A stretch of 51,281 nt of DNA from Theionarchaea archaeon (GTDB lineage: Archaea > Methanobacteriota_B > Thermococci > Methanofastidiosales > SZ-28-30), in assembly GCA_018992565.1 (NCBI GenBank), contig JACVGW010000006.1, positions 1 through 51,281 on the forward strand, read 5' to 3'. Below the pieces are notes generated by a model. That model ran no database searches. It saw nothing but the letters and a program-made list of their open reading frames with translations, and was not told where the DNA came from. A program made the position numbers and the translations under genes. This document shows, one piece after another, positions 8,006 through 16,571 of this stretch (the first letter of the stretch is position 1; every line of letters begins with the position of its first letter).

Positions 8006-9270
8006 AGGTTGATATTGTAATCATTGGGGGAGGTCCTGCAGGCCTAGCGGCCGCTCTAAGTGCATACAAGGCCGGAGTCACCCACGTGATGGTTCTAGAG
8101 CGAGATTTCGAACTGGGAGGTATACTTCCTCAGTGTATTCATGATGGGTTTGGAAATTTCGTTTTTGGTGAGATGTTAACGGGTCCTGAATATGCTCAGA
8201 GATACATCGCAGAGATGGAGAATACGGGAATTACAGTGATGCTAAACAGCATGGTAGTGGACTTAGACTCTGATAAGAAGGTGACTGCTGTGAACCCCGA
8301 ACAAGGAGTGGTTACTCTGGAGGCGAAAGCTGTAATTCTTGCCATGGGGTGCAGGGAGAGAACCCGGTCGCAGATCTTGATCCCAGGAGAAAGGCCATCA
8401 GGCATCTATACTGCAGGGGTTGCTCAGCGGTTCATCAACATGGAAGGGTTACTTCCTGGGAAGAAGGTGGTCGTTCTGGGCTCAGGAGATGTGGGGTTGA
8501 TCATGGCGCGGCGATTCACTCTGGAAGGCGCAGAAGTGGAAGGTGTGTATGAGATCTTGCCCAGACCTGGGGGATTAACCCGAAATGTGGTCCAGTGCCT
8601 TGAGGATTATGGGATACCTCTGCACCTTTCACATACAATTGTTGATATTAAAGGAAAGGAGAGAGTCGAAGGTGTGACAGTGGCACAAGTAGATGAGAGG
8701 TTCAGGCCTGTGCCTGGGACGGAACGGTACATCCCCTGTGATACAGTATTGCTATCTGTGGGGCTCATTCCAGAAAATGAGTTATCAAAGAGAGTTGATA
8801 TTGAAATGGACTTGATTACAGGGGGGCCGGTGGTGGATGAGTCTATGCAAACGTCCGTTCCGGGTATATTTGCCTGTGGGAATGTGGTGCATGTCCATGA
8901 TCTGGTAGATGATGTATCACGAGCTGCTGAAGTCGCTGGAAAAGGTGCTGCAGCCTACATTAAGGAAACTTTAGAGAGAAGAGACACTGTCATTTCGGTA
9001 AAAAAGGGAAGAAATGTCAGCTACGTTGTTCCCCAAATAATTCGGGGATATGCCAGAGAGGATATTGTACTTTACCTACGTGTAAAAGAAATCGAGAAAA
9101 ATGTAAAGGTCGTTGTATCTTCAGAAGGAGAGATAATCAAAGAAAGAAGGGAGAGGATTGTAAGACCTCCTGAAATGATCAAAGTGCAGGTGGGGAAAGA
9201 CATGCTTGAAAAGGTTAAAGATGGACTGCAGGTTGATGTTAGTGGATCAGACGCAGGAAGCGGTGTATGA
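8002..9270 (+). CDS. NAD(P)/FAD-dependent oxidoreductase paired with GlpA
   Basis: A two-dinucleotide-fold flavoprotein of 422 residues. The FAD site I-I-G-G-G-P-A-G-L is at 6-14, a central NAD(P) fold begins V-V-L-G-S-G-D-V-G near 157, and a T-S-V-P-G-I-F-A-C-G-N motif closes the FAD domain near 290. A C-terminal extension of about 95 residues is typical of the oxidoreductases found beside GlpA-like and DUF1667 proteins in glycerol clusters of anaerobes such as Thermotoga (established family context). It probably passes electrons from the GlpA-like subunit to NAD(P) or another carrier. It starts with GTG inside the GlpA stop (GTGA) and has an AAGGTGG SD just upstream. Confidence 0.82.
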   Translation: MKVDIVIIGGGPAGLAAALSAYKAGVTHVMVLERDFELGGILPQCIHDGFGNFVFGEMLTGPEYAQRYIAEMENTGITVMLNSMVVDLDSDKKVTAVNPEQGVVTLEAKAVILAMGCRERTRSQILIPGERPSGIYTAGVAQRFINMEGLLPGKKVVVLGSGDVGLIMARRFTLEGAEVEGVYEILPRPGGLTRNVVQCLEDYGIPLHLSHTIVDIKGKERVEGVTVAQVDERFRPVPGTERYIPCDTVLLSVGLIPENELSKRVDIEMDLITGGPVVDESMQTSVPGIFACGNVVHVHDLVDDVSRAAEVAGKGAAAYIKETLERRDTVISVKKGRNVSYVVPQIIRGYAREDIVLYLRVKEIEKNVKVVVSSEGEIIKERRERIVRPPEMIKVQVGKDMLEKVKDGLQVDVSGSDAGSGV

Positions 9271-9357
9271 CCAGTGTGAGAATCCTGAATACACCAGCCA
9301 GCATGAACCTACTCCAGGCAGAGACTCACACCTTACTCGTCGTGAATTCCATGAGAA

Positions 9358-9370
9358 GGTATTTATTGAC
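9358..9370 (+). promoter_or_regulatory. TATA box and short leader for the DUF457 gene
   Basis: GGTATTTATTGAC lies about 40 nt before the ATG. A GGGTGAT SD (9392-9398) is 6 nt from the start codon at 9405. Confidence 0.45.
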
Positions 9371-9404
9371 ACTCTGCATTGAGAGTTCAAAGGGTGATTC
9401 ATGA

Positions 9405-10388
9405 ATGGATCTCATATCTCATGGGCTGGTAGGAGTCGTGGTCGGCAAGGGATTGAACCTGGATAAGAAATCCTGGTTCCTCTTCGTGGCAGCATGTACT
9501 CTCCCTGATTTTGATGGAGTCTCCATTCTGGGGGGGATAGATGCAGTATTCCAGTACCACAGAGGGATCACCCATTCAATAACCGGAATCATTGTGGGTT
9601 CTGCCATTCTGGGACTGCTATATCTTGTGATGACTGTTCGATCACCTGGTTTCCAAAAGAGGGACGTCCTCATGATGTTCAGCCTGTTTTTGGCTGGAGC
9701 TTTCGGTCATCTATTCCTGGATTTGTTAACTCCATGGAGCATGGCTATACTGTGGCCGTTTTCAGATGCAAGAGCAGTCTTTGATATCACCAGTTTCTTT
9801 GATCCTGTCTTTTTTGCTGTTTTCCTTTCAGCCGCCATTATCGGTTACTATCGCAGGGATAAAAAGACCTGGAAGGTACTTACCGTAGTATCCCTTTGTC
9901 TTGTGTCCTCGTTTTTTGGCATCCGGTACTACGAAAAAGGGGTGGCTATCAGCACTGTTGAGGAACAGACAGGTGAAGAGGTTCAAGCACTTCCTACCAG
10001 TCTGCCCCACCTGTGGTCAGTAGTCGCACAGACAGAAGGTGAGAAGGTCTGGACCTATCACATCTACACAGTGAACGCTCTTTCCAGGGAGATACTGGAA
10101 ACCCGCACTGTTGAAACTCTTCCCCTGACAGATACTGCTGTTGAACCTCCCATCGATTCCCCTGAAAAAGCAGCTTCTTATTCCAGAAAAGATGGGAAAA
10201 TACGGGCTTTCCTGGCCAAAGCACGGCTCCCGGTAGTGGAAGTCACTGAAGCTGGAGAAGAAGGGTGGCAGGTTCTCTGGTATGACGCATTCATGGGGGA
10301 CGAACCCAGACACAGCGGAATTACTGCACGTATTGGGAAGGATGGGACTATAACTGTCCACTATTCGCTATTCCCAGAAGCAAAATAG
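9405..10388 (+). CDS. DUF457/YdjM-family membrane metal-dependent hydrolase
   Basis: An integral membrane protein of 327 residues. The conserved histidine/aspartate pattern of the DUF457 (YdjM) family is visible: M-D-L-I-S-H at the start, L-P-D-F-D near 43, H-R-G-I-T-H-S near 57 and G-H-L-F-L-D-L-L-T-P near 102. These are thought to form a metal site at the membrane. About five TM segments occupy residues 60-190. The C-terminal 130 residues are soluble and less conserved. Substrate unknown. It converges on glycerol kinase with a 2-nt gap, and nothing in the sequence ties it to glycerol use. Confidence 0.8.
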   Translation: MDLISHGLVGVVVGKGLNLDKKSWFLFVAACTLPDFDGVSILGGIDAVFQYHRGITHSITGIIVGSAILGLLYLVMTVRSPGFQKRDVLMMFSLFLAGAFGHLFLDLLTPWSMAILWPFSDARAVFDITSFFDPVFFAVFLSAAIIGYYRRDKKTWKVLTVVSLCLVSSFFGIRYYEKGVAISTVEEQTGEEVQALPTSLPHLWSVVAQTEGEKVWTYHIYTVNALSREILETRTVETLPLTDTAVEPPIDSPEKAASYSRKDGKIRAFLAKARLPVVEVTEAGEEGWQVLWYDAFMGDEPRHSGITARIGKDGTITVHYSLFPEAK

Positions 10389-10390
10389 GT

Positions 10391-11950
10391 TCATGCCCAG
10401 TCAAATGATCTCTTGACTGCTTTCTTCCATTTTCCATACAATTTCTCTCTTTCTGCGTGATCCATTACAGGGTGAAATCTTGAATCTACTTTCCGGTATT
10501 TCTTGAGTTCTTCCTGTGATTTCCAATATTTGACAGACAGTCCCGCAAGAAATGCTGCTCCCAGGGCAGTCGACTCCAGCAAGACAGGTCGTTCAATTTC
10601 CACATCCAGGAGGTCAGCCATGAACTGCAGTACGAAATTGTTGGAGGAAGCATTTCCATCCGCCTTTATAGTCTTGATTGCGACTCCAGAGTCTTCCTCC
10701 ATTGATACCATAATGTCCCTGCAGCAGTACGCAATGGCCTCCAGAGTTGCTCTAACCACATGCTCTTTTCTTGTCCCCCTGGTCAGCCCAACTACAATTC
10801 CCCTGGCCAGAGGATCCCAATATGGCGAGGTCAGTCCCTGGAAGGCTGGGACAACGTAGACTCCTCCTGTGTCATCAACAGAACACGCTATACCATCCGT
10901 TTCTGAGGGGGTGCCGACAATCTGTAGTCCATCACACAGCCATTGCACAGCAGACCCTGTGGCTCCCAGATATCCTTCCAGCATGTAGGTTACCTTGTTA
11001 TCGAGACACCAGGCAATAAGGGGTACAAGCTTGTGAGAAGAGGTTACCGGCTCCTGTCCCACGTTCATGTCAATGAAGGTGCCTGTTCCATGAGTGCACT
11101 TCACATCGCCGGGATTGAAACAGGTTTCACCAAAAAGGGCAGCCTGCTGATCAGCACACGTACCAGTGATGGGAATGGGAGTGCCGAATAGTCCAGGATC
11201 AGTTTCGCCAAAATTCCCGCTGGACTCTCTGACTTCAGGCAAGAGGGAAAGGGGGATATCAAATAGTCCCAGAAACAGGGTGCTCCACTTCAAGCTGAAG
11301 GTATCAAACATGTTGGTGGCACTGGCATTGCTGTAGTCTGTTGCATGCACCTTCCCTTTTGTGAGGTTCCAGATTAACCAGGTATCGACAGTCCCTGCCA
11401 GAAGGTCACCGTTTTCTGTTTTTTCTCGTGCGCCTTTTACATTACTAAGAATCCACGCAATGTGGGCTAATGAGGTAGCGGGACTAAATGAAAGGTCTGA
11501 CACTGTCATCAACAATTTTCCAGTGCGTGTTTTCCTGATTGACTTAACTACACCACTTAGAGAATTGGCTGCAGAACCTACACCTCGAAAGACTCTCATC
11601 TTGAAGGCTTTGTCCTTTTTCTTACATAAATGAGCTGTTCTGGTGTCCTGCCAGGTAATAGCGTTGTAGACGGGGATACCAGTTTTCTTGTCCCAGAGCA
11701 GACTGGTGGACCTCTGGTTGGTTATTCCAATGGCTGCCACATCCCTTGAGGATAACCCAGCTTTCTCTAGAGATTGCTTGATCACAGTAACGCATTTCTT
11801 CCAGATAACAACAGGGTCCTGCTCACACCAGCCCGGCTCAGGGTAAAGCTGGGGGATTTCTTCATATGCTTGTGACACAATAGCGGTCTCTTTATCGAAA
11901 ATAATGGACCTGATGCCTGTGGTCCCTGCATCAATTACCAAAATATACAT
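10391..11950 (-). CDS. glpK: Glycerol kinase (FGGY family)
   Basis: Phosphorylates glycerol to sn-glycerol 3-phosphate with ATP in the cytoplasm. The 519 residues show the N-terminal phosphate motif D-A-G-T-T-G-I-R-S (7-15), the glycerol-kinase signature N-Q-R-S-T-S-L-L-W-D with N-A-I-T-W-Q-D-T-R-T (79-105), the catalytic Asp267 in T-C-A-D-Q-Q-A-A-L, and T-H-G-T-G-T-F. The length is slightly above the usual 500 because of extra residues around 110-155, where the canonical F-S-A-T-K helix reads F-S-P-A-T-S, so another FGGY substrate remains possible. The SD AGGAGG (11958-11963) precedes the ATG. It sits 1 nt after the DUF1667 gene in one operon, which supports coupling to glycerol-3-phosphate oxidation. 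Confidence 0.88.
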   Translation of the reverse strand: MYILVIDAGTTGIRSIIFDKETAIVSQAYEEIPQLYPEPGWCEQDPVVIWKKCVTVIKQSLEKAGLSSRDVAAIGITNQRSTSLLWDKKTGIPVYNAITWQDTRTAHLCKKKDKAFKMRVFRGVGSAANSLSGVVKSIRKTRTGKLLMTVSDLSFSPATSLAHIAWILSNVKGAREKTENGDLLAGTVDTWLIWNLTKGKVHATDYSNASATNMFDTFSLKWSTLFLGLFDIPLSLLPEVRESSGNFGETDPGLFGTPIPITGTCADQQAALFGETCFNPGDVKCTHGTGTFIDMNVGQEPVTSSHKLVPLIAWCLDNKVTYMLEGYLGATGSAVQWLCDGLQIVGTPSETDGIACSVDDTGGVYVVPAFQGLTSPYWDPLARGIVVGLTRGTRKEHVVRATLEAIAYCCRDIMVSMEEDSGVAIKTIKADGNASSNNFVLQFMADLLDVEIERPVLLESTALGAAFLAGLSVKYWKSQEELKKYRKVDSRFHPVMDHAEREKLYGKWKKAVKRSFDWA

Positions 11951-11951
11951 A

Positions 11952-12320
11952 TTACGGCCTCCTTTCTAGGTCTCGCGATGCTATTATATCGACACCTGTA
12001 TCCAGGATGTTGCAGCAGATGATCTGTCCACACATTACTGGTGCCTCAATCTCTGTAGTACTCAATACGCTAACACAATCAGGGATCAATGATTTTGGCA
12101 AGGGGGCCCTGCTTCGAACCGGGACAACGGGAAGTATCCCTTCAGTGACTCGAATAGTAGTGGTAAGCATTCGCAGAGGGTTGCTGAATTCATCAAGAGC
12201 ATATTGTTCCCCTTGGTTACAGGTCCATCCTTTTATCTCTAAGACAGTACCCGTGTCTTCAATGAGTTCTACTTGACAGCTTAATGGGCACTTGATACAG
12301 GTGAAGTGGTGAGTTTTCAT
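11952..12320 (-). CDS. DUF1667 protein, small subunit of the GlpA-type system
   Basis: A 122-residue metal-binding protein. The start holds C8-x2-C11-P-x2-S-C15, followed by G-W-T-C34-N-Q-G-E, the DUF1667 pattern that probably binds an Fe-S cluster or zinc. In many anaerobes this family is encoded directly after GlpA-like and NAD/FAD oxidoreductases, so it is the likely third component. Here those two genes sit 2.7 kb away on the opposite strand. The ATG at 12320 is chosen because GAGGTTA lies just upstream and the protein then has the family's normal length; the frame is open 27 codons further upstream but without family similarity. It is followed by glpK after 1 nt. Confidence 0.8.
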   Translation of the reverse strand: MKTHHFTCIKCPLSCQVELIEDTGTVLEIKGWTCNQGEQYALDEFSNPLRMLTTTIRVTEGILPVVPVRSRAPLPKSLIPDCVSVLSTTEIEAPVMCGQIICCNILDTGVDIIASRDLERRP

Positions 12321-12365
12321 GCGTAACCTCTTCAAGTTCTGGTCTGACTTCCTTTGGATATACGA

Positions 12366-12375
12366 CATATTTAAT
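12366..12375 (-). promoter_or_regulatory. TATA box for the DUF1667-glpK operon
   Basis: Minus-strand ATTAAATATG, about 50 nt before the ATG at 12320, leaving a leader of roughly 24 nt that contains the SD. Confidence 0.45.
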
Positions 12376-12667
12376 GGTATCGCTGCCAGATGACCCACCA
12401 TGAGGGTTCATACTGCTGTCACATGAGTAATAGAGAAATCGATTAGAGTCCGCTTGTTGCCTCTGATCCCTATGGTGAGAGACCATCAACTGGATAGAAG
12501 AATACTCCCTGGAGACATGTCCACATAAATGAAAAAGATGAACCACCTGAATAGCGGTGGAGACCCTCACCCGAAATGCGGTCTGCGTGCAGATAGACCA
12601 TATCACTGCAAACATTTATTAGAGAAAGATCAACAACCCTTACATACATAAAGAGGAGTTGAATTCT

Positions 12668-13072
12668 ATGCCCTTTTTTGGAACACAGGAATGGTGTGAG
12701 GAATATATGGACAGGTTGAACAAGAACCCAGCTTATGCTGAAGCTGCCCGAACATGGGAAGGTGACTTCGTTTTCATAATCAGAGCAGACGGTCCACTGG
12801 ATCATGACATGTACTTGTGGATTGATCTCTGGCATGGAAAGGCCCGCGATGGACGGGTTCTCCAGTCTCCTGACGAGGTGCAAGCTGCTTTCACATACGA
12901 AGGTCCTTACTCAAACTATGTCAGACTGGTAGAAGGAAAGCTGGACCCTATACAGGGGTTGATGACTGGAAAATTCAAGCTCAAAGGTGATATGGCCAAA
13001 GTCATGCGAGCAGTCAAGGCGGCTCAAGAACTCGTTAGCACTATCACGTTGATCGACACACAGTTCTACTAA
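12668..13072 (+). CDS. SCP2 sterol-carrier-like protein
   Basis: A 134-residue protein of the SCP2 lipid-binding fold. The C-terminal half has the typical G-K-L-D-P-I-x-G-L-M-T-G-K-F-K-L-K-G-D-M segment, followed by an amphipathic helix. SCP2 proteins bind hydrophobic ligands such as acyl chains; no catalytic residues are expected and the ligand here is unknown. The ATG at 12668 is 9 nt after a GAGGAG SD (12653-12658), while an upstream in-frame TTG at 12659 touches the SD. A TATA-like element CATTTATTAG lies near 12613. It converges on a second SCP2 gene. Confidence 0.8.
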   Translation: MPFFGTQEWCEEYMDRLNKNPAYAEAARTWEGDFVFIIRADGPLDHDMYLWIDLWHGKARDGRVLQSPDEVQAAFTYEGPYSNYVRLVEGKLDPIQGLMTGKFKLKGDMAKVMRAVKAAQELVSTITLIDTQFY

Positions 13073-13075
13073 TCC

Positions 13076-13094
13076 TTTTTTTTCTGACTTTTTT
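13076..13094 (+). terminator. Oligo-T terminator after the SCP2 gene
   Basis: A run of eight T (13076-13083) and a run of six T (13089-13094) lie directly after the TAA stop. The second run reaches into the 3' end of the converging gene. Confidence 0.55.
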
Positions 13095-13503
13095 ATTTGC
13101 CGTAGTCTCCTTCAAATTCCGTGGGAATTGTTTTGAGCACTTCAACAAAGCGTTCTGTAGCCTTTGAAGTCTTCAGCATGCGGGCAAGAGACCCCTTTAT
13201 CTTCAATTTCCGGGTGACAAACGCTTTAGTAACATTGAGGGTTCCTGTCAGGATGTCCACAAAGTCACCATACTTTGCAGAGAGCACAAAGTCAGTTCTC
13301 CTGTCACCACGCCAGATATCAGTCATCTTTCCCTCAGAAATCTGAAACCCTAAAACCATGGAATTGGGGACTCCCTTGCTGGGTTCTGCCTCCATCACCA
13401 GGGTATAGGAATCATTGACCTCTCTTGCCAGTTCTTCGTATTGAGAATCTTCATTCACTCGGTTTTTGGCTTCTTCCAGATATTTGTCACAACCTAAGAG
13501 AAT
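13093..13503 (-). CDS. Second SCP2 protein with a probable ATT start
   Basis: An SCP2-fold protein of 136 residues if started at ATT, the third gene of the TPP-enzyme/Zn-dehydrogenase operon. The core F-V-D-I-L-T-G-T-L-N-V and K-L-K-I-K-G-S-L-A matches the family. The first ATG/GTG/TTG in frame is GTG 13458, with no SD. Upstream of it the frame stays open and continues to resemble the paralogue (C-[DE]-x-Y-[LM], then N-x-x-x-x-Y). A perfect SD, GGAGGTGAT (13507-13515), lies just after the dehydrogenase stop, with ATT at 13501-13503 seven nt from GGAGG. I therefore take ATT as the start; the alternatives are GTG 13458 or a base error in the sequence. Confidence 0.65.
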   Translation of the reverse strand: MLLGCDKYLEEAKNRVNEDSQYEELAREVNDSYTLVMEAEPSKGVPNSMVLGFQISEGKMTDIWRGDRRTDFVLSAKYGDFVDILTGTLNVTKAFVTRKLKIKGSLARMLKTSKATERFVEVLKTIPTEFEGDYGK

Positions 13504-13517
13504 ACAATCACCTCCTT

Positions 13518-14549
13518 TTATGATATTTTTACCAGGAGCTTCACAACTTCTGATTGGGGATTTGTCAGGATTCTAAATCCCTTCTCAACAACATCTTCTA
13601 AAGCTATTTCGGTGATCAAATCGCCAACGCGAATCATTTTCTTTTCAAGCAGTGTCAACGCAGTGGAAAATTCTGAATATCCGCAGTAGCTGTACTGGAA
13701 GGTCAGCTCATTGAGGACTGCTGTCATGAAATCTGCCTCCACAGGTTCTTCAGATATTCCCAAGATCAGGACAGTACCGCCTTTTCTTGCTAGGGAGAAG
13801 GTCTCTGCTGCGGCGTGAGGTGACCCTGAGCATTCCACTACCAGGTCAGGTAGGCGGCCTGCCTTTTCACTGAATTCCACCCACACATTGGATCCAGAAG
13901 GGTCAATGACCAGATCAGCACCCAGTTTGGTTGCAATACCCCTCCTGGCAGAATTAGGCTCAGAAACAGCCACGAAAGAACTACCTACAGCCAGGACTAC
14001 CTGCATTGCCAGCAATCCCAGAGTACCTGCACCTGTCACCAGTGCTTTATGACCCACTTCCCAGCGACTCCGGATCAGACTGAACCCATGTAAGACAACA
14101 GCCAGCGGTTCTGTCAAAGCGGCTTCTCTCGCAGCAATAGAATCGGGTATCTGTAGTACCGAATCAGCAGGGAGTGTAAGGAGCTCTGCAAGACCGCCAT
14201 TAACAGTGATACCAGGCATTTTCACGTTGTCACATAAGCTGTATTTTCCCTCAGCGCAGAAAGAACAAGCCCCACAGGGAATGACAGAATTGGCCACCAC
14301 CATATCTCCTGGATGCCATCCCTCCACTTCAGGACCGCATTCTACTACTCTGGCGGAAACCTCATGACCCAATACTACGCCCGGGGCATACATGCCACGG
14401 TTCCAGGCATCCACATCTGTGCCACAAATCCCGCAATACAGCGGACGGAGCAGGACTTCACCAGGTCCAGGGGAAGGATCATCTACATCCTCAACGCGGA
14501 CATCCTTTTTTCCGTAAAATACGGCCGCTTTCACCTCATCACCAGTCAT
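13518..14549 (-). CDS. Zinc-dependent medium-chain alcohol dehydrogenase
   Basis: A 343-residue NAD(P)-dependent MDR enzyme of the sorbitol/threonine/butanediol dehydrogenase type. The catalytic zinc ligands are Cys39 (C-G-I-C-G-T-D), His62 and Glu63 (G-H-E-V). The structural zinc lobe is Cys92, Cys95, Cys98 and Cys106. The nucleotide fold near 165-185 is degenerate for G-x-G-x-x-G: V-T-G-A-G-T-L-G-L-L. The substrate is not evident. Its ATG overlaps the stop of the upstream TPP enzyme (ATGA), so it may reduce or oxidise the product of that enzyme, for example an acyloin; that link is inference. Confidence 0.88.
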   Translation of the reverse strand: MTGDEVKAAVFYGKKDVRVEDVDDPSPGPGEVLLRPLYCGICGTDVDAWNRGMYAPGVVLGHEVSARVVECGPEVEGWHPGDMVVANSVIPCGACSFCAEGKYSLCDNVKMPGITVNGGLAELLTLPADSVLQIPDSIAAREAALTEPLAVVLHGFSLIRSRWEVGHKALVTGAGTLGLLAMQVVLAVGSSFVAVSEPNSARRGIATKLGADLVIDPSGSNVWVEFSEKAGRLPDLVVECSGSPHAAAETFSLARKGGTVLILGISEEPVEADFMTAVLNELTFQYSYCGYSEFSTALTLLEKKMIRVGDLITEIALEDVVEKGFRILTNPQSEVVKLLVKIS

Positions 14550-16285
14550 TCATCAGGCATTTCACAGCCTTCCAGCCAGAGTGCAGCCACCGTCTTGAAA
14601 TCAGGAGGCTCCAGGTTAATATCACTGTCCACAACTACGTCAAGCAGAGCAGGCTTTCCCGAATCTGCGGCTCTCTTCAGAGCAGGGATAATTTCATCAG
14701 GAGAGTGGACGCGCTCCCCATAGCATCCCATGGCTTCTGCAATCTTGTCATATCTCGCATCAGTGAAGTCCACCCCAATAAACCGTGAGTCACACACAGC
14801 CTTCTGACCTGCCTTTATCATCCCGTACGCCCTGTCATTAACCACTACAACAATAATTGGCACAGATAATCGTGCTGCAGTCTCCAGTTCCTGGATATTG
14901 AACATTACTGAGCCGTCACTGGTAATACAGTACACCTTCCTGTCAGGCCGAGCCAGTTGAGCACCAATCGCATATCCAATGCCCGTACCTAAATGGCCGG
15001 AATCGGATGCCCAGATGAAGGTTCGAGGCTCATAGATACGATTGAGGTACACTGCCCAGATTGCAGTATTCCCCCCGTCCACGATACTGATGGCCGATCT
15101 GGGGAAGAAATCCCTCACTTTTTGGATGAGGACCAAGGGATGGATGGGCTCCTGGTCAGACTTACTCAATTCCCTGAAATCTTCAAGCCATGCCTCCTGA
15201 GCTGCTCTATCATCATCGAGATCCTCTCTGGGAGATTTCTTCTCAGGGTGAATCTTCCTGACTTCTTCCAGTAATTGTTGAAGGGTGGCTTTTGCATCTC
15301 CTGTTATAGCCAACTCCACAGGACGATTCAGAGCGTGCATGGTGGGATCAATGTCTATCTGGATCACTTTCTGTTCATCAGGTTCCCCCCATCCAGGCGG
15401 CTTTCCCCAGAAATCCAGATCACCGAACCTCCCTCCTACGGCTAAGACGACATCTGCTCCCACCTGTGCAGCCAATGAGCCATACCCTGCAGGCAGTAAG
15501 CATAACTCGTGATCTTCGGGGATGACCCCTCTGGCCATCAATGATGTAGTAACAGGGGCCTGCAGGTACTCTGCCAGCTCCACTATTTCAATGGATGCTC
15601 CAGATTGTAAGACGCCTCCTCCCGCATGTATCAAGGGTGCTCTTGCCTCCACCAGCATGTGTGCAGCTCTCTTTGTAGCATCAGGATTTCCTAATGGGGG
15701 TACCAGCGCCCTATACTGGTAGGGAGGTAAGACCGGGCTTTCCAGTTCTTCAGGGTAGCCTGCATCAAACAAAATATCTGCTGGAAAATCTAACAGCACA
15801 GGACCAGGCCTGCCTGAAATTGCATTGCGAAATCCCCACTGGACTAGGGAAGGAATCCTCTTCCAATGATTCACCAGGACTCTCCACTTCGTAATCGGCT
15901 GAAACAGAGATTGCTGGTCCAGAGCCTGCATGGAACCATGATCAGGATGTATCTTCCAGGATTGATTCTGAGCTGTTAGTACAATCATAGGAATAGAATC
16001 TGCATACGCAACATACACACCAGGAACGAGATCTGCTGCCCCTGGGCCTACAGTCCCCACGCAGACTCCCGGTTCACCTGTCACCCGGGCCCAGGCATCT
16101 GCCGCGTGAGCTGCAGCCTGTTCATGCCGGGTAGTAACAAAATCGATCTCATCTGATTTATATAGAGCATCAAGGAACGGGTATAATTGATCTCCAGGAA
16201 CACCGAAAACCTTCTTGACTCCTTCCTGAATCAAACATTGCGCAAGAACGTCGCCACCAGTTACCTTGGGTTTTTTTTCTGCCAT
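14546..16285 (-). CDS. Thiamine-pyrophosphate enzyme, acetolactate synthase-like
   Basis: A three-domain TPP enzyme of 579 residues. The Pyr domain has the catalytic Glu in R-H-E-Q-A-A-A-H-A-A-D-A-W-A-R (about residue 54). The middle domain has A-G-G-G-V. The PP domain has the cofactor motif S-D-G-S-V-M-F-N to V-V-N-D-R-A-Y-G, with S-D-G where G-D-G is usual. Family members make acetolactate, condense glyoxylate, or decarboxylate 2-oxo acids. No small regulatory ilvN-like partner is adjacent, so a dedicated acetolactate synthase of branched-chain synthesis is less likely. It is followed by a coupled Zn-dehydrogenase and an SCP2 protein. The ATG at 16285 has a GGTGAT SD and a TATA box close by. 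Confidence 0.85.
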   Translation of the reverse strand: MAEKKPKVTGGDVLAQCLIQEGVKKVFGVPGDQLYPFLDALYKSDEIDFVTTRHEQAAAHAADAWARVTGEPGVCVGTVGPGAADLVPGVYVAYADSIPMIVLTAQNQSWKIHPDHGSMQALDQQSLFQPITKWRVLVNHWKRIPSLVQWGFRNAISGRPGPVLLDFPADILFDAGYPEELESPVLPPYQYRALVPPLGNPDATKRAAHMLVEARAPLIHAGGGVLQSGASIEIVELAEYLQAPVTTSLMARGVIPEDHELCLLPAGYGSLAAQVGADVVLAVGGRFGDLDFWGKPPGWGEPDEQKVIQIDIDPTMHALNRPVELAITGDAKATLQQLLEEVRKIHPEKKSPREDLDDDRAAQEAWLEDFRELSKSDQEPIHPLVLIQKVRDFFPRSAISIVDGGNTAIWAVYLNRIYEPRTFIWASDSGHLGTGIGYAIGAQLARPDRKVYCITSDGSVMFNIQELETAARLSVPIIVVVVNDRAYGMIKAGQKAVCDSRFIGVDFTDARYDKIAEAMGCYGERVHSPDEIIPALKRAADSGKPALLDVVVDSDINLEPPDFKTVAALWLEGCEMPDE

Positions 16286-16300
16286 GACATCACCATTTCC

Positions 16301-16310
16301 CTATATATTG
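16301..16310 (-). promoter_or_regulatory. TATA box for the TPP-enzyme operon
   Basis: Minus-strand CAATATATAG, centred about 21 nt before the ATG, consistent with a very short or absent leader. Confidence 0.45.
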
Positions 16311-16522
16311 CTGTCATGCCTTAAAAATCTGCAGGAGACGTTCGAAACCAAGAGAAAGATGTCATCACGCTCATAGAGAAAGAAGGGTGCAACCTCTGTC
16401 ACTTCCTGTTGTATCCCCCTTGGAACTCATGATTCCAGGCTGAGAAAATTCAGCAGACTGTCCTATCCTGTGGATGTGCGAGAGCAAAGGTGAAAGTCAG
16501 GAAAAAGACACAAATGGAAGAG

Positions 16523-16530
16523 TTTATTAG
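16523..16530 (+). promoter_or_regulatory. TATA-like element for the DUF1003 gene
   Basis: TTTATTAG. Transcription would start near 16550, past the in-frame ATG at 16542, which argues for the ATG at 16572. Confidence 0.4.
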
Positions 16531-16571
16531 ATTCCAAGAGTATGGTTCCAAGAATCTTTGCAGGTGGTAAT

